The translations under genes were made by a program, and so were the position numbers. Below are positions 36,881-49,727 of a stretch of 64,000 nt of DNA, in pieces. Within the stretch, counting starts at the first letter, position 1, and every line of letters starts with the position of its first letter. The notes beneath the pieces were generated by a model that worked only from the letters and a program-made list of their open reading frames with translations, ran no database searches and was not told where the DNA came from. The stretch comes from Ophthalmolycus amberensis (lineage: Eukaryota > Chordata > Actinopteri > Perciformes > Zoarcidae): positions 603,501 through 667,500 of the forward strand of contig JAFEUB010000060.1 of the NCBI GenBank assembly GCA_024529925.1, in the 5' to 3' direction.

Positions 36881-38039
36881 ACTCCGCCTCCCAGCCGCTC
36901 GCTTTCAGACTCATTCAGATGAACAGATGAAGGAATACAACTTTTAGTGAATTTACAACTTTTAGGACCTAATGATTTATACAATGGCTACTCAAGTGTT
37001 CGTAAAAGAGGATTTACAAACATCTCCTTCTCAATGCAAGTCTATGGAGACAAGTCTTTTTGGTTTCGATGGCATCACGTGAGAACCCGTATCGATGAAA
37101 CTACACGTGTTGAACAGTTCGTGTCAGATTGTCTTCGAGGCCCAGCGCTCCTCCTGGGGCTCTGGAGTCGCTGTGGAACTACAGCCCAGACGTCCTGTCG
37201 GCAGCAGCTGCGTGTGTTAGCGTTGGTTAGCTCTCTTCTGTGTCATTAAGTTCAGCAAAGCGTTGAGGAAAGCAGCCAGAGGGAACTCTATTCAGCCCTA
37301 ATGCTGTTTTCATTGACTTCCATTGTCTGTAAAAGGAAGTCTGATATATCTCCAACACTTGTGTTCTGCTCGTTGGGTTTTGCCCTGTTGTTTAACAATG
37401 TTCCTATAAATAGATTCCCAGACTGTCCTCATAAATAAAACATAAACAACAAGGGAAGCATTCCTTTCAATGCTAAACTGTTTGTCTGTTTTCGTTGATC
37501 CTGTCTCACTTTTCGTCTAAATAATATTGTGCCTGGAGTTCGCTTTGCCCCTTTGAGTCTTGGGACTGCAGCTGAAAGGGAAATAATGATTTAAATGTTC
37601 CCCTCTAACGGTAACTTTTCTTTGAAGAAGAGTTAGAAGTGTGTTTTATTCAGATTAATTCAACACCCGAATGAAAGAACAAAGGCAGTCGATTTCTCAC
37701 CTGTGGTGGAAAAACACTGCACTTCCTCCCAATTAATGTACACAACGTTTTCATCATTTCCTTTTCACAATCCTGAGTCGCAGCAGGTCATCCCGGGCTG
37801 CTGCTTCAAGTAATGTTGAAACAAAAGTGAAGTAAACCTCGTGTGTTGCCCCTGAGATTATGATTCAGGCTTAAGTGAAGATACCTTCCTCTCAGCTTTG
37901 GATCACTTTTAATCCGTCCTGTTCAGAGAGTCTGTTGAAGAGAAGACGCTCTCTTGTTATCTCCTGTTTTAAAACTCTCTGTGAGTGCAACCTACGAAAC
38001 ATCTGCATCATTGCTCAAACAGTAACCGCACCAAACAAC

Positions 38040-38165
38040 CATCTGTTCCTAAACAGAACTAAGTCGTTTTGTTGCCTAAACCTAACAAAGTGTCTTTACT
38101 TAAACCTAACTAAGTTGTTTCCTGTGAAGACGGAGGTTTATTTTGAAAAGGCCGTGAGCGTGTAA
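38040..38165 (+). mobile_element. Fragment of the 8.7-9.2 kb transposon family
   Basis: TTGCCTAAACCTAACAAAG, then TTTCCTGTGAAGACGGAGG and TTTATTTTGAAAAGGCC, resemble the right end of the 9-kb element (CCTGTGAAGATGGAAG, TTCATTTTGAAAAG). Confidence 0.5.
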
Positions 38166-38337
38166 CGAACAAGAAATGCCAAGCGTTGCTGGCTTTAGTT
38201 GGAAAACAAGCTGTTTGTAAGATTCATATCCGAACCGTTACATGACGATAACCTGAATGAGACACTGAGAGGGAACCATGAAACCCTGAAACACATTGCA
38301 TTCTGGGATATTTCAGTCTGGACCAAAGAGGTGAAGA

Positions 38338-38478
38338 TAATATATATATAAATATATATATAATATATATATAATATATATATAAAATATATATTATATA
38401 TATAAAAAATATATATATATATAAAATATATATATATATAAAATATGTATATATATATATATATATAAAAAAAAATAT

Positions 38479-38509
<31 letters not shown>

Positions 38510-38515
38510 AATAAA
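38338..38515. repeat. (AT)n-rich array
   Basis: About 175 bp of TATATA blocks separated by A-runs (ATAAAATAT, ATAAAAAATAT). The minus-strand Tyr/Ile-rich open frames here are repeat artefacts. Confidence 0.95.
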
Positions 38516-38803
38516 ACAGCACATCATGTGTGGATAAAAGGAAGGAAGAGAGAACGGCAGGAAGAAAAGGAACCCAACGAGCCGGAGAAACGAGACGCCA
38601 TATTTTTTTTAAATTTCCTGCAGTTGTGTTGGGAACGTAATGAACCAACGAGGATCGAAACGGATCGAAAGACGGAGGAGGAGAAGACCTGAAGAGTGGA
38701 AATGCCCTTTTAAATTAAACAGTTAATCATAATCATTGTATTTGGACAGTTTTAACGGTTTTAGCCACGTACTGTTCTGGTCTTATTTCAGTCGTCCCAC
38801 AAA

Positions 38804-38813
38804 CACACACACA

Positions 38814-38855
<42 letters not shown>
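38804..38855 (+). repeat. CA/CT compound microsatellite
   Basis: ACACACACAC, then CTCTCTCTCT, then (CA)n. Confidence 0.9.
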
Positions 38856-38859
<4 letters not shown>

Positions 38860-40000
38860 TGATTGAGCATAGCGAATGCTTTGACAGCTAATCAAAATGT
38901 GACGTCTGCTGGGAAGCTAATCGGTTCCGTACTTTGTTTTTGTGTTTTTTTCATTGCGAGTGCCGCCATGCTGCGTTTAAAAGTGTCGTCGAAGCAGCAA
39001 CACAACGCGGCGCTGACGGCCCGCTGGCACTCGGCTGATTAGTTCGTCACTCGTTCTGGTTCAGTCAGGCCTGCTGCTAATCTGCTAAATGTGTACATTC
39101 CAGTGCGGGGAGCACTATTCAATTAATCAATTTAATCACGATGCGTCGTCGCCGCTGTAACGACGGCGGCCGCGCATTAACGGGAAGGAAGCGAGACTGT
39201 GCCCGGTGGTACGCTTTGATTGTGATGACTTTTATCATTAACAGAACACTCCTCTGAGAGAGTTGGAACGGCTGAAGTGAGTTTCAGTCAGGTAGATGTA
39301 AAGAGAAGTCGAATGCCTCGTGACGGCGTGGGCGGGATCTGAGGAGGTAGAAAACAGGACAACAGAAAAAAAAACATTTATGACAAACAATTAAAGGACG
39401 CAGAGGAACGAGGAAACATTGAGAAGTAGCTCAGCTTCATTAAAAAAAAAATGTATGTGAGGCAGCTAATCAAACAGTGTAGCGAAGAGCTTGTTTCCTA
39501 CGTGACGGGCTTTCAGTGCACCTCACATGCTGAATGTGGGAGCATATTCACCTCGCTCTGCTGAGGAGGAGCCGGGATCTGTGTCAGCCGGTCATGTTGT
39601 TTTTTGATGTGTTGGCTGTGTGCAGAATACAATAAGTAAGATCTTAGTGTGAAGTTGGCAAAGATGTGTGAGTGATGGATGTGCGGAAGGACGCGCTGAT
39701 GAATATGATCAGAAAACCTTTATAGAAAAGAAATGAAGTTCGAGAAAGAGCGTCTTTCGCTTCGCCTCAGAGTCGTGCTGCCGCGTTTGGGGAAGGGAGG
39801 AAGATCAGACGGCTGTTTGGAGCCTTTTGAGCCGCGGTGCTGAAATCCTCAGCGTGGCCAAATACCAGCCGTCGGCTGACTCAGGCTGGTCGGTCCACGC
39901 TGCCTTTTTTTATATCCCCAACTATCCCAGCTTCTCAACTTGGCTTTTGTAAGAGCCTGGGGAGAGTCTGGTTGATGGTGGGTGGCGATAACACCCAGTG

Positions 40001-40024
40001 CCCCCCCCCCCCCCCCCCCCCCCC
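40001..40024 (+). repeat. Poly-C run (24 bases)
   Basis: Longest homopolymer in the window. It causes poly-Pro or poly-Gly in the open frames across it. A 15-base A run lies at about 40157-40171. Confidence 0.95.
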
Positions 40025-41124
40025 TCCCAGGCTGCTGGAACCAAACACTGGTTCAGATCGGCCTTTGTAGATAATCTGTGTGAGGGTGTCCTTAGCGTTG
40101 TGTAATTGATTGGCTCCGGGGTCACAGAGCCATTTGAAATCCTTTCGAATCCTTTAAAAAAAAAAAAAAAGCCGCTATCTGCCAAGATAATCAACATCAA
40201 TACACAACAACATGGTTTTTGGCCACCGTCAGTCGCTGGAGCTCCTTCCAAAGGTCTGGGCGTAGGTTCAAAAAGGAACTGCCGGGACGAGACAAGCTGC
40301 TTAAATGATCCTTAACACTTTAGCTCACTTCCAATTTCACATAGTAGCATATTGAAAGTTTGATATTATGGATACTTCTGACTTCGGGTCTCTCCTCTTT
40401 CAAATTAAATATTAAAATTAATTGAATGCTTCCTTTTTTAATTCCAGGGCTGTAGTAGAGTTTATATGCAGCTCATTGAAGTACAAAGGGGGCACACACT
40501 TCGCAGCGAGCCACATATTCGTGTGGTTTTGCATGTTTTGTGTGTATTACGTTTTGTCCTTTCTGTGGACCCCGGGAAGATTAGTGGCGGCTAAGGCGTC
40601 AGCTAATTGGGGACTAAACCATTCAAATCAATGCACATGTTGCAGAGTTGAGGCTTTCAATCACGTCAATATATTTTGTCGAACTTGTTTTTGTCATGTG
40701 AACTTGTGAGGTCGATTTTCTGAGCTTTTGCATCGTGAACAGAGGCATACACTGTCGTTTATAGCAACACACCGGAGTAGGAACAAAGTGGGTAAACTTT
40801 ATTACTCCAGACCAGATCCACTCCTTACCATCTTACCTTTCACAATAAAAGCCCGAGACGTTTATACTGTAATTATTTACCAGAGGGAATTCAAACTTTT
40901 TATTGATAAGTCTGTTGCAACTGCCAATATGAATAGTTTTGATACAAAATATTCGCAGGCGAGAATATTGCATTTTCTGTTGGATTACTTGTCATGCTCT
41001 GCCGCTAAGCCTGCAGTCACAGAGCCGAATCGGCCGCTGAATTGAGACACAACTGAAGGTCTGCATGAAGTATTGTTACACCGCTGGCATGGCGGCACTA
41101 CATCCTGATATACAGACTGATGGA

Positions 41125-41125
<1 letters not shown>

Positions 41126-41160
<35 letters not shown>
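41126..41160 (+). repeat. (AC)n microsatellite
   Basis: About 17 AC units. Confidence 0.95.
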
Positions 41161-41163
<3 letters not shown>

Positions 41164-41378
41164 ACGCCGACGCCGTTGTGTTACACATCACAAGAGAAAG
41201 GTATGACGTTAGATAAAGACTTCGTGGTGGAGGAAGTATTTTGATCCAGTACTGCAGTATAACAACACTTCAAGCATACTAACAAGTAAAATCATGCATT
41301 ACGAATGAAGTAGTAGTAAAATGAACACAGACAAATTGTACATTGTGCAGAGGAAGTTGAGGATTTCTGAAAAGTAAC

Positions 41379-41397
41379 GAGAGAGAGAGCGAGAGAG

Positions 41398-41437
<40 letters not shown>

Positions 41438-41459
41438 CGAGAGAGCGAGAGAGAGAGAG

Positions 41460-41502
<43 letters not shown>
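41379..41502 (+). repeat. (GA)n array with GC interruptions
   Basis: About 120 bp of GAGAGA with scattered GAGCGAGA. Leu/Ser-rich minus frames across it are artefacts. Confidence 0.95.
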
Positions 41503-41503
<1 letters not shown>

Positions 41504-42183
41504 GTACACATACTTGTGGATAGAAAATGTGTTCAGAGGTCACTTTGCTAATCCACCCTCCTGTGTGGAACAAATACGCCCTCGACTTTGGATGGATTTT
41601 GACTGTTTCTGTTTCTATTGTTCAACAAATCAAAAAAGTTCACACGTCACCTGGCTGCAACGCTGAGTAGAAATTGCAGATAACTATGATGTCCTCTCAG
41701 TGCAGCGCTATGGTCCAGGTGGAATTTATCCATATTGATGTTGGACTAATAGAGTATTCATTACTCATTAGGAGCAGTCAAGCTGTCAAATCAATGAGAC
41801 CTTTGCTTGAGTCAGAGCCAAAAGCAAACCCCTTGTTTAACAGCAGCGCTACACACTGCAAGATAAAAATCTCAGCAATAAATCTGAGACTGAGACACCA
41901 GAACCTCAGCGTCGATTTCTTACAATGTCATTACTTACAAGTGGCTTCTCAGCGCATTGAAGTTTTACAACGTATGGGATGTACTCACACACCAATTTTT
42001 GTTTCAGATAATCTTTTTCCCCTTTAACTTTCAAGGTAAAGAAAATTGCCTTTTTCAACAAAGTTGACATTTTAGAATGTCAGAGAGGCAGACAAGATCT
42101 TTATTGCCTATCAAGGTGCTGTGGTTCGGAAGCTTTGGCAGCCACTGATCTAACCGTTCATTGCTCTCTTGCTCTCTCTCCAG

Positions 42184-43119
42184 ATCGAGGACATGCAGTG
42201 GCCTCGAGGGGAGCAGGACATTCCTAGCTCGGTGTGCAGCCTTCCCTGTAGAACCGGCGAGAGGAAGAAGGTGGTGAAAGGCATGCCCTGCTGCTGGCAC
42301 TGCGAGTCCTGCGACGGCTACCAGTACCAGTTCGACGAGTTCACCTGCAAGCTCTGCTCCTACAACATGAGGCCCAATGCCAACCGCACGGCATGCCAGC
42401 CTATACCCATCATTAAGCTGGAATGGCACTCACCCTGGGCGGTGATTCCGGTCTTCCTGGCAATGCTCGGCATCATCGCCACGATCTTCATCATGGCGAC
42501 GTTCATACGGTACAACGATACGCCGATTGTCCGAGCGTCCGGCAGAGAGCTGAGCTACGTCCTCCTGACTGGGATATTTTTATGCTATATCATCACATTC
42601 CTCATGATCGCCAAGCCAGATGTTGGCGTGTGCTCGTTCAGAAGGATTTTCCTGGGTCTGGGTATGTGCATCAGCTACGCCGCCCTCCTCACCAAAACCA
42701 ACCGCATCTCCCGAATCTTCGAGCAGGGCAAGAAGTCAGTGACGGCGCCCAGGCTGATCAGCCCCACCTCACAGCTGGCAATCACCTCCAGCCTCATCTC
42801 GTTCCAGCTGTTGGGGGTGTTCATCTGGTTCGTGGTGGATCCGCCCAACACCGTCATAGACTATGACGAGCAGAAGACCTTCAACCCGTATCTGGCCCGA
42901 GGGGTGTTGAAATGTGACATCACGGATCTTCAGATTATCTGTTCGTTGGGTTACAGCATCTTATTGATGGTGACGTGTACTGTTTACGCTATAAAGACCC
43001 GCGGGGTGCCGGAGAATTTTAACGAGGCCAAGCCCATCGGGTTCACCATGTACACCACCTGCATCGTATGGTTGGCTTTTATACCCATCTTCTTTGGCAC
43101 GGCGCAGTCTGCAGAAAAG
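42184..43119 (+). CDS. grm7: grm7 exon D: cysteine-rich domain and transmembrane helices 1-6
   Basis: This 936-bp exon encodes 312 residues starting IEDMQW. Nine cysteines at 18, 22, 36, 37, 40, 43, 55, 58 and 71 form the linker domain that couples glutamate binding to the membrane domain. IPIIKLEWHSPWAV leads into helix 1 (about 84-106), with helix 2 at 123-142, 3 at 152-172, 4 at 198-218, 5 at 248-270 and 6 at 284-305. C150 and C244 are placed for the conserved helix 3 to loop 2 disulfide. RYNDTPIVRASGRELSYVLL, KTNRISRIFEQGKKSVTAPR and KTRGVPENFNEAKPIGFTMY are class C intracellular and G-protein-coupling segments. LAMLGIIATIF, IAKPDVGVCSF, CDITDLQIICS and GVPENFNEAKP match mGluR7 rather than 4, 6 or 8. 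Acceptor AG at 42182-42183 and donor GTAGGA at 43120 give phase 0-0. As I recall, 936 bp is the usual length of this exon in the family. Helix 7 and the tail are in later exons. Confidence 0.96.
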
Positions 43120-43364
43120 GTAGGAACCAATGGATGAAAGGCTGGATGAAAGATGAACAGCTGGATGGTTTGATGGCTGGGTGATTACAGTATTTCACTT
43201 TCAGTAGACGGTATGACAACACAAGACTCATGTCCTGTTTGCAAATTGAAAAACAGTTTTGGTGTTTGAGCTACAGATTCTCAAAGCTGCGCTTCTAACA
43301 ATACATCAAAACAATGGAGACAAACTGTTAAAAAAAGATGACAACTGTAAGTAGAGTGTTTTAA

Positions 43365-43440
43365 ACAAACACGGGACTTTCAACCAGGAGAACGGTGTTG
43401 GAGACCAGTGTTCATGTCCCAAAGTGTTGTTTAGTCATTT
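43365..43440 (+). mobile_element. Fragment of the 8.7-9.2 kb transposon family
   Basis: ACGGGACTTTCAACCAGGAG and CAGTGTTCATGTCCC resemble AGGACTTTCACCCAGGAGA and GTTCGTGTCCCG at 8868-8900. Confidence 0.55.
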
Positions 43441-44078
43441 TGAATCACTTGTTTTCCGTACCTATGTTACGTTGTTTGGGTTTTACTTAGTTTATGTGCT
43501 TATTTTAAGCTCAACCATGAGGTTTTTCCTTAACCTAACATAGTGGACAATCACAGGTGGGTTACCGAATGATTTACAAAGTGAGCCAAGTCAGTATGTG
43601 ATGATTTGCAATGAGAAGAAATTAAATTGTCATGGGGGAGGAAACAAAACAGTGCAGAGAAAATAGAAAGAACCTTGTTGATCTGTTGTGACTGACTACT
43701 AGTTAGCTTGGTGTTCCCCAACTAGCAGTCCCAATAGTCGCTCTGTCACCAAGCTTCCAGAACCATATTCACGAGAAGACACGCGGATCAATGTTGCTGT
43801 TCCATTTTCTGGTGTGACCAAAACCTTAGCATCCAGTCTCTGACCTCTGACTATGACTGTGACACGAGATTTGAGTCGGACTTGTTTGGTAACGCTCCGA
43901 CACTGTTGCACTGCAGTCTGATGAAAGTTCCTATTGTCCACAATGATACGTCTCTTCAAAGATTTTACCGCCTTTCTTTCCTACATCACCGCTGGTTTTT
44001 CTGCCTTCTGTGGACACATTTTGTTTGCCAACTCCAAGTAACCAACCTACTCTCTACATGTGACATCATAGAGATTAT

Positions 44079-44592
44079 CAGAGGTGGGACCGAGTCATTG
44101 TTTTGCAAGTCACAAGTCAAGACAGGCCAGTCCTGAGTCCTAAACTTTGAGTTTCGAGTCTCAACTCAAAGTCATTATGAACTCTTCACTAAAAGTAATG
44201 TCGTATGCGTGTCTGTAATCTGTACTTACTCACACTTGTTTCGCATTTCAGTTTTGTTTGACCACCATGTGGGAAGAAATCAGCTTTGGTATCATTTTTT
44301 TCCAACTGGTGCTCAGTAATGTAATTCTAGTTCTTCATGGTTCTCTCCTGCAACTGGTGATGAAGAGCACACATTTTAAATAATATACTTTTTAATATTT
44401 GTGTTTTGGTGAAAGGATCAAGTATTTCTAAGTCAAACGGCTCAAGTCCAAGTGAAGCAACACGTCACTAGTATTAAAGTCAAGTTTGAGTTCTAAGTCT
44501 CCCGTTGATTGTGTTGAGTCAGGACTAAAGTCATCGTTGCGACTGGAGTCTGACTCGAGTACTAGTCATGTGACTTAAGTTCTACACCTCTG
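44079..44592. mobile_element. hAT-like MITE with CAGAGGTG ends
   Basis: A 514-bp element starts CAGAGGTGGGACC and ends GTTCTACACCTCTG, giving 8-bp perfect inverted termini of the CAGRG type used by hAT transposons. Flanking octamers are GAGATTAT on the left and ATGATTAT on the right, six of eight matching, fitting an eroded 8-bp target-site duplication. The interior is made of AAGTCAAGT / GAGTCTGACTCGAG steps typical of a common teleost repeat. No transposase frame is present, so it is non-autonomous. Confidence 0.75.
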
Positions 44593-47144
44593 ATGATTAT
44601 TGATTATGCAGTCAAAGGCTTTAAACTTCCATACGCTCTCTCACATAGTGAATAAGTCAGTTAAATGTGGAGCTAAATTCACAGTCTTGTTACACAGTCT
44701 TCATGACTTTCATTATCAGCCAAAGTAAAATAGCATTATATAAATAACACATCCATGTCTCCCTCAGTTTAATAACAGGAGGATCACGCACACACTCTGT
44801 CACGCTGCAATTAATAATCACCAACCAATCACAATATAGCGAAAATCCATGTCAAGGGTTCATAAAGGGTGACTATCACTGTTGTGTCCCATTCTATCAG
44901 CCTAAAGGCTTCCAGACGAGCCTGATCTGACATTAGAAACTAATCTCATCCTCATCGGAGCAGAGAGAGGAAGGCTTTGTTATGAAACCCGATGATCCAC
45001 ATGTTGCACTGAAATGACACCGATGTAAAAAAAGAAGTAAAAAAAGGCAGTTGCAATGATCTCGTGTATGAATCAAGATGGAATTTAAAGCGCATGTGGA
45101 TGGTAAATGACTGCATGTAGACAGAGCGACATATTACTTACTGTCTGTTTGTTACGACCCCAGATCTTGTTTGCTCTCATCGGCTACTCTGTCCTGAATG
45201 ATGAAGCAATCTCAGTGGGTAGATTTAATAAAAGACAATAGCTGCAATCCCCAGGTGTTACCACTCCTCAGAGACTCGGCATGATTGTGTTGTTGTTTCT
45301 CTCCTTTGGGGTTTCAAAAGGTTCTAAGAACTCTGAGGCTGACACAAGTGGCTCATTGTCATCCTAAGGCTCAAACTGAAAATGTGTTCTAATGCGAGTA
45401 AGGAGTAGGATGGAGGTAACTTGTTGGAACAGTTTAAAGGTTCTTATAATTATTGTATGGCCTTCAAGTCTGATCACAATTTTATAAAAACTACTGCCAA
45501 ATGAAATGAGTCTGCATTTAGGCCTTTAAGGAATGTGGAATGCAATCTGCTGAACGGTGTTAATAAGCTTTAGCACAACTCCACCATGCACTGCGGGGAT
45601 GAATAGCGATTATGTGAGCTCTGGTTCGTGTCCCCACAGCTCTGTTTAACATATGTTGGTTGTTTTTGGATACTTAAAGATGTATTAATGACATTTTACT
45701 GAATCCATACATACAAAGTGGGCAAACGTGCATGTTTTCTTTATTACAGTTTGTTTACAATTAGTTACTCACATTTCTCTAAACTGAGTTTACTTTCAAA
45801 ACGCTCCACAGTTTTCAAATTATAGCTATTTAAAATGCAATTACAATCATTTGAACCAAAATATAATTAGTTTACAGAAAAGTATAAATGTGTATTGTAT
45901 GCTGTAGTGGCTTAGTTGATGATTAGAGGAGAAGGGAACCATAAGCTGTTTTAAATAGGGTAATTGAGATATACATTTAAAAACAAACAATGTTTTGAGG
46001 AAATATAGCAGCGTGTCGTCAGCGTAGAAGTGAATGCATTTAATGACCCACTTATTATTCATGAATTGTTTTCTCACTCAAACTCAACTTCCACCAAACT
46101 TCTGCATATTTACACTTCACTTTACATGTTTCCTCTTTACAAAATCGATGTTGTTCGATGAACTGTTGTGCTGAGCTGCATGTTCGATGCAGCAGTGTCT
46201 CCTCCACGTCACACCTTCTGTCCTCTATGTGTCCTTGCCTCCTTTCTAACCTCTTTTTTCCACCTTTCACTCTTTTGTAGAATGACATGAGGCACTGAAC
46301 GGTGCATGGCCCAATAACCTCTTTATGTACTTTTTTTCCTCCTTTTTTGCTATTTTTTGACATAGAAGAATGTTGCAAATTTAAAAATGCCATGCAAACG
46401 TGTAGAAAGGAGTCTGAATACACAGGTTTGGCAGTGGTCGAGTTTGAGTGAGTAAAGAGTTCTCGTCATTTGATGTGGTCACTGAAAGCATTCTAAGTCA
46501 GAGCAGTGAAAAGTTTAGTCTAACTGTGTGAAGAGTTGTGAGGAATTGAATAAAGATTTGTAAAAAGGAGCCACGTCAGGTCCGGCTTACAGGCTTTTCT
46601 TGATGCGATGAACTTCTGTGGTATTACCAGAGTGAATTTATATTACATTTTGATGAAGCACAAATACCTTTCTAATACCTGAGTTTCCAGTGATTGACAG
46701 TTTGGTAAGGGGCTGTAAACCCAGCCAGAGGCAGAGATTACGAATGATCTGCTGTTCCCAACATCCCTCAGGCCAGGTAAGAATGTCCTGTTTGACACGG
46801 TGAGCTCCGGACTTTGATCTTTGGCAGTCATTTGAAAAACTAAGCTTCTCTGCTCGGCACTCAGCATTGAAGGGATGGATTGGGGTAAACCCTTCTCGTG
46901 GACTTGTGTCCTGTCCACAGGGATACACTTGTCCACCTAAACTGCTTCGGGCCACAGAGGCAGCTGATAAGCTCCCAGCCTCTGAGCTGCCTAACAGGGC
47001 TGTCAGGGCCACAACTCTTTACAGCCAAAGTGGCGAAAACGACTTATATTTTCATTTCGTCCCTGTTGCCCTGAGTAGACTACTTCGCCGGGAGGTGAGC
47101 AGGCGGTTAGCTTTAGCAACTAGCATTAAGCCACGTTTTAAGCA

Positions 47145-47830
47145 TAGACTGTATATAACAAGTGGACGTAGACACGACATCACCCATTGGTTTGGAGACT
47201 GCTGTTTTGAAGCCTGGAGTTCGGCAATTTTGAAATTACGGCTGTCGCCATGTTGTTGTTTTTTGCAACCAATGAACAGAGGTTACCATATTTGGAATGT
47301 GGAGAAGTGATGTAGAGACGGCGTATACGTTTCTAATAGCTCTATCGACCTGTCAATCACTGTGTAGCCCCGCCCTAAAGCATCCCCTGCTTTATGGTCT
47401 GTTTGACTCTAAATGGACCATAATGTACGAAATGAACATCATGCTGTATTGAAGAAGACTTGAAACTAGAGATTGAGACCATAAACTCATGTTTACAATG
47501 TTTACTGAGGTAATAAATCAAGAGAGAAGTAGAGTCATTTTCTCATAGACTTCTATACAACCAGAGGAGTCGCCCCCTGATGGTCATTAGAGAGAATGCA
47601 GCTTTAACACATGAAGCTTTGACTTCACTTTTCAGAACCTGAGTTTGCCGACTGGCCGAATCAAGTACAACCTCACAGAGCTGCTAGCATGATGGTAGAC
47701 TCTTCGTCAAGTTACATCTTTTTGCAATCAGAGGGGTCGCCCCCTGCTGGTCAGTAGTGAGAATGCCAGTATAAGACACTTCCACATCGGCTTCACTTGG
47801 CAGAACCGGAAGTTGCCATCTGGGTCTAAC
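47145..47830 (+). mobile_element. Interspersed repeat R1, copy 3 (with duplicated 3' part)
   Basis: Begins TAGACTGTATATAACAAGTG and follows the same order as the copies at 26284 and 34271. After AACCTGAGTTTGCCG it carries the extra tail shared with copy 1 (CGAATCAAGTACAACCTCAC, GCTAGCATGATG). It then has a second 3' segment (TTTTTGCAATCAGAGG, GTCGCCCCCTGCTGG, GAACCGGAAGTTGCC), suggesting a composite of two R1 3' ends. A plus open frame (46867-47310) partly covers it without recognisable domains. Confidence 0.75.
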
Positions 47831-49727
47831 CTGGTTAACGACTGCCTATTGTTGGAAGCATGCGGCCAGATCTTACACATTGCGCCTTTAAAGAAGTTAG
47901 TGAATTAAGAACATGTAACAAAGTCATGTAACAAACACATGATATGAAAGGTCACAAAGACGTGATAACGCACGTTAATGTATTTCATATTTAAGAGGTC
48001 TTGGATCTGTCTTGTAAAAAGGATCTTGCAGTCGAAAGAGAAAGCAGGAGGTAGATAAGACATCTGTGGGGAAGCCAGAGATAAAGCAAGAAAGTACAGA
48101 GTGATCTGCCGGAGGAGACTGGGGAGAAAAAAAGGAAGGAGAGCACAGTGTGAACTCTGGTTGAGAGGAAAAAAGAGAGGATGGAGAAGAAGAGAATGAC
48201 AGGGAAACAGAGAAGACAACAGAGAGACAGATATTGAAAGAGGACAGATGTATACGGGTGTGTCTGATAGTCCGGATGGCTCCGAGGCTTTTTCCTACAG
48301 ACTGAGAGAGATGCTGAACTCAAGGAGGAGAGATGCTGCATCGTTAGGATGAAGGTCTCATCTGGAGACAGAGAGGGGAATAAGAGAACTTTTTAATTTG
48401 TATTTACTTACATCACATTAAAAACTAAGCTGCAACAAAGCCTTGGAAGAAAAGGAAATTAACCCAGCTCCAGTCCAAAGAATATCACAAATCTTCGCAA
48501 CAGCAGATGCTGATGAACAAATTCTTCTTAAAATTGTAATTATTGTAATCAACTTTCCACAGGACGGTGTGGAGGGCAATGACACAGTGTGAGGTGCAGC
48601 TGTTGTAAAAACATCAGGAAGTTATTGATTGTAGTTTGTCAGCAGTTGGAGCTGCAGCAGAAACACACAGATCGTAGAGGATGTTACCCAAATAATATTC
48701 TGACTACAATGAACTCAGTGAAAAACATGAAATCAAATGTACTAAATACACATTGACAGATATTGACAGTGTGAGTTTATTAATCCCATGTAAATGTATT
48801 AAACTCCACAGCAGATGAAGATATGATCACTATATATTTTAATTATGATCACTGTTATCAGATATAAAGTTTGTATAATAATCACCACTGTTTTATTTTC
48901 TTTGTTCATAATTTTCCTTTATTTGATTTGGCATCACATATCTCTTTACATTTCATTCTGAAATAGGGGGAAAGAATCCTTCATGAAGATACATTTATAC
49001 ATAACAATATGTATCAGTTATAGACACAACAAACTACAACAACATGACAGGTAGCACAGTCAGTGAAGACAGAGCCTGTAAATACACAGATTATAACACA
49101 AATATATGAATGAAAACTCAGAACAGACCTCGAACCATCTGTTGTCACGAAGAGACTAAATTTTATTTATATGACAAAACATCTTTTGTTTTGTCCGATC
49201 AAAGTAATTTCAGTCATTCAGTCAGCAGAGAAACTGAATTGATATCTTCTTACAGATTACTGAAATGATCATAAAAGAATCATAAAAATGATGTTGCTCG
49301 TATATTTTTGTTTACATGGATCATAAGAAACCTGGTTATTTACAGTTAATATGATTCGAACAGTATCCAGGTTTCTGATCACATGTGTGCAGGTTCTTCT
49401 TGATTTCTCATCATCTCATTTCTCTACTGACAATAAAAGTTCAGAAACTTGGATCGGGTGTTTACGTGCCACCTTTTCTTCCGCCCTGAACTACGGAGCA
49501 GGATTTGGTGGTAAGCGAGGGAACGTCGGGGTTAACCCTGGGTCTTCAGTCGCATGACGGAGGTTCACTTCTTACTGGAGGTCTGAAAAGATACTGACGG
49601 ATCAGATCAGTGCATCTCTAGTTTCCTGTTACAGTTTGCTGCTGAAAAGTAAAAACATAGAGACACAGGATGTACATTTTAAGAAGGTCAATAACTGATA
49701 ATCTCCACCTTCAGACTAAAGTCTCTA

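Larger units (their letters stand above)
24549..42183 (+). other. grm7: grm7 intron between exons C and D (about 17.6 kb)
   Basis: Bounded by GTGAGT at 24549 and CTCTCTCTCCAG ending at 42183. It is the most repeat-laden intron: two copies of the interspersed repeat (26284, 34271), (AT)n tracts (27682-27742, 38338-38515), CA, CATC and GA microsatellites, the CRE-bearing minisatellite (33704-34306), the polypurine and pyrimidine arrays (34997-36880) and a 24-base poly-C run (40001). Stretches 24560-26150, 26900-27650, 27760-29100, 29770-31600, 31670-33690, 36950-38330, 38870-40000, 40180-41100 and 41520-42180 show no gene I can support. The part around 36950-37420 (TTCTCAATGCAAGTCTATGG) resembles a common fish repeat. 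Confidence 0.85.

Noticed and set aside
42423..42866. 147-residue plus frame inside grm7 exon D
   Set aside because: Shadow frame of the real receptor frame; no independent features.
46055..46423. 122-residue minus frame
   Set aside because: No domain or conservation recognised; intronic.
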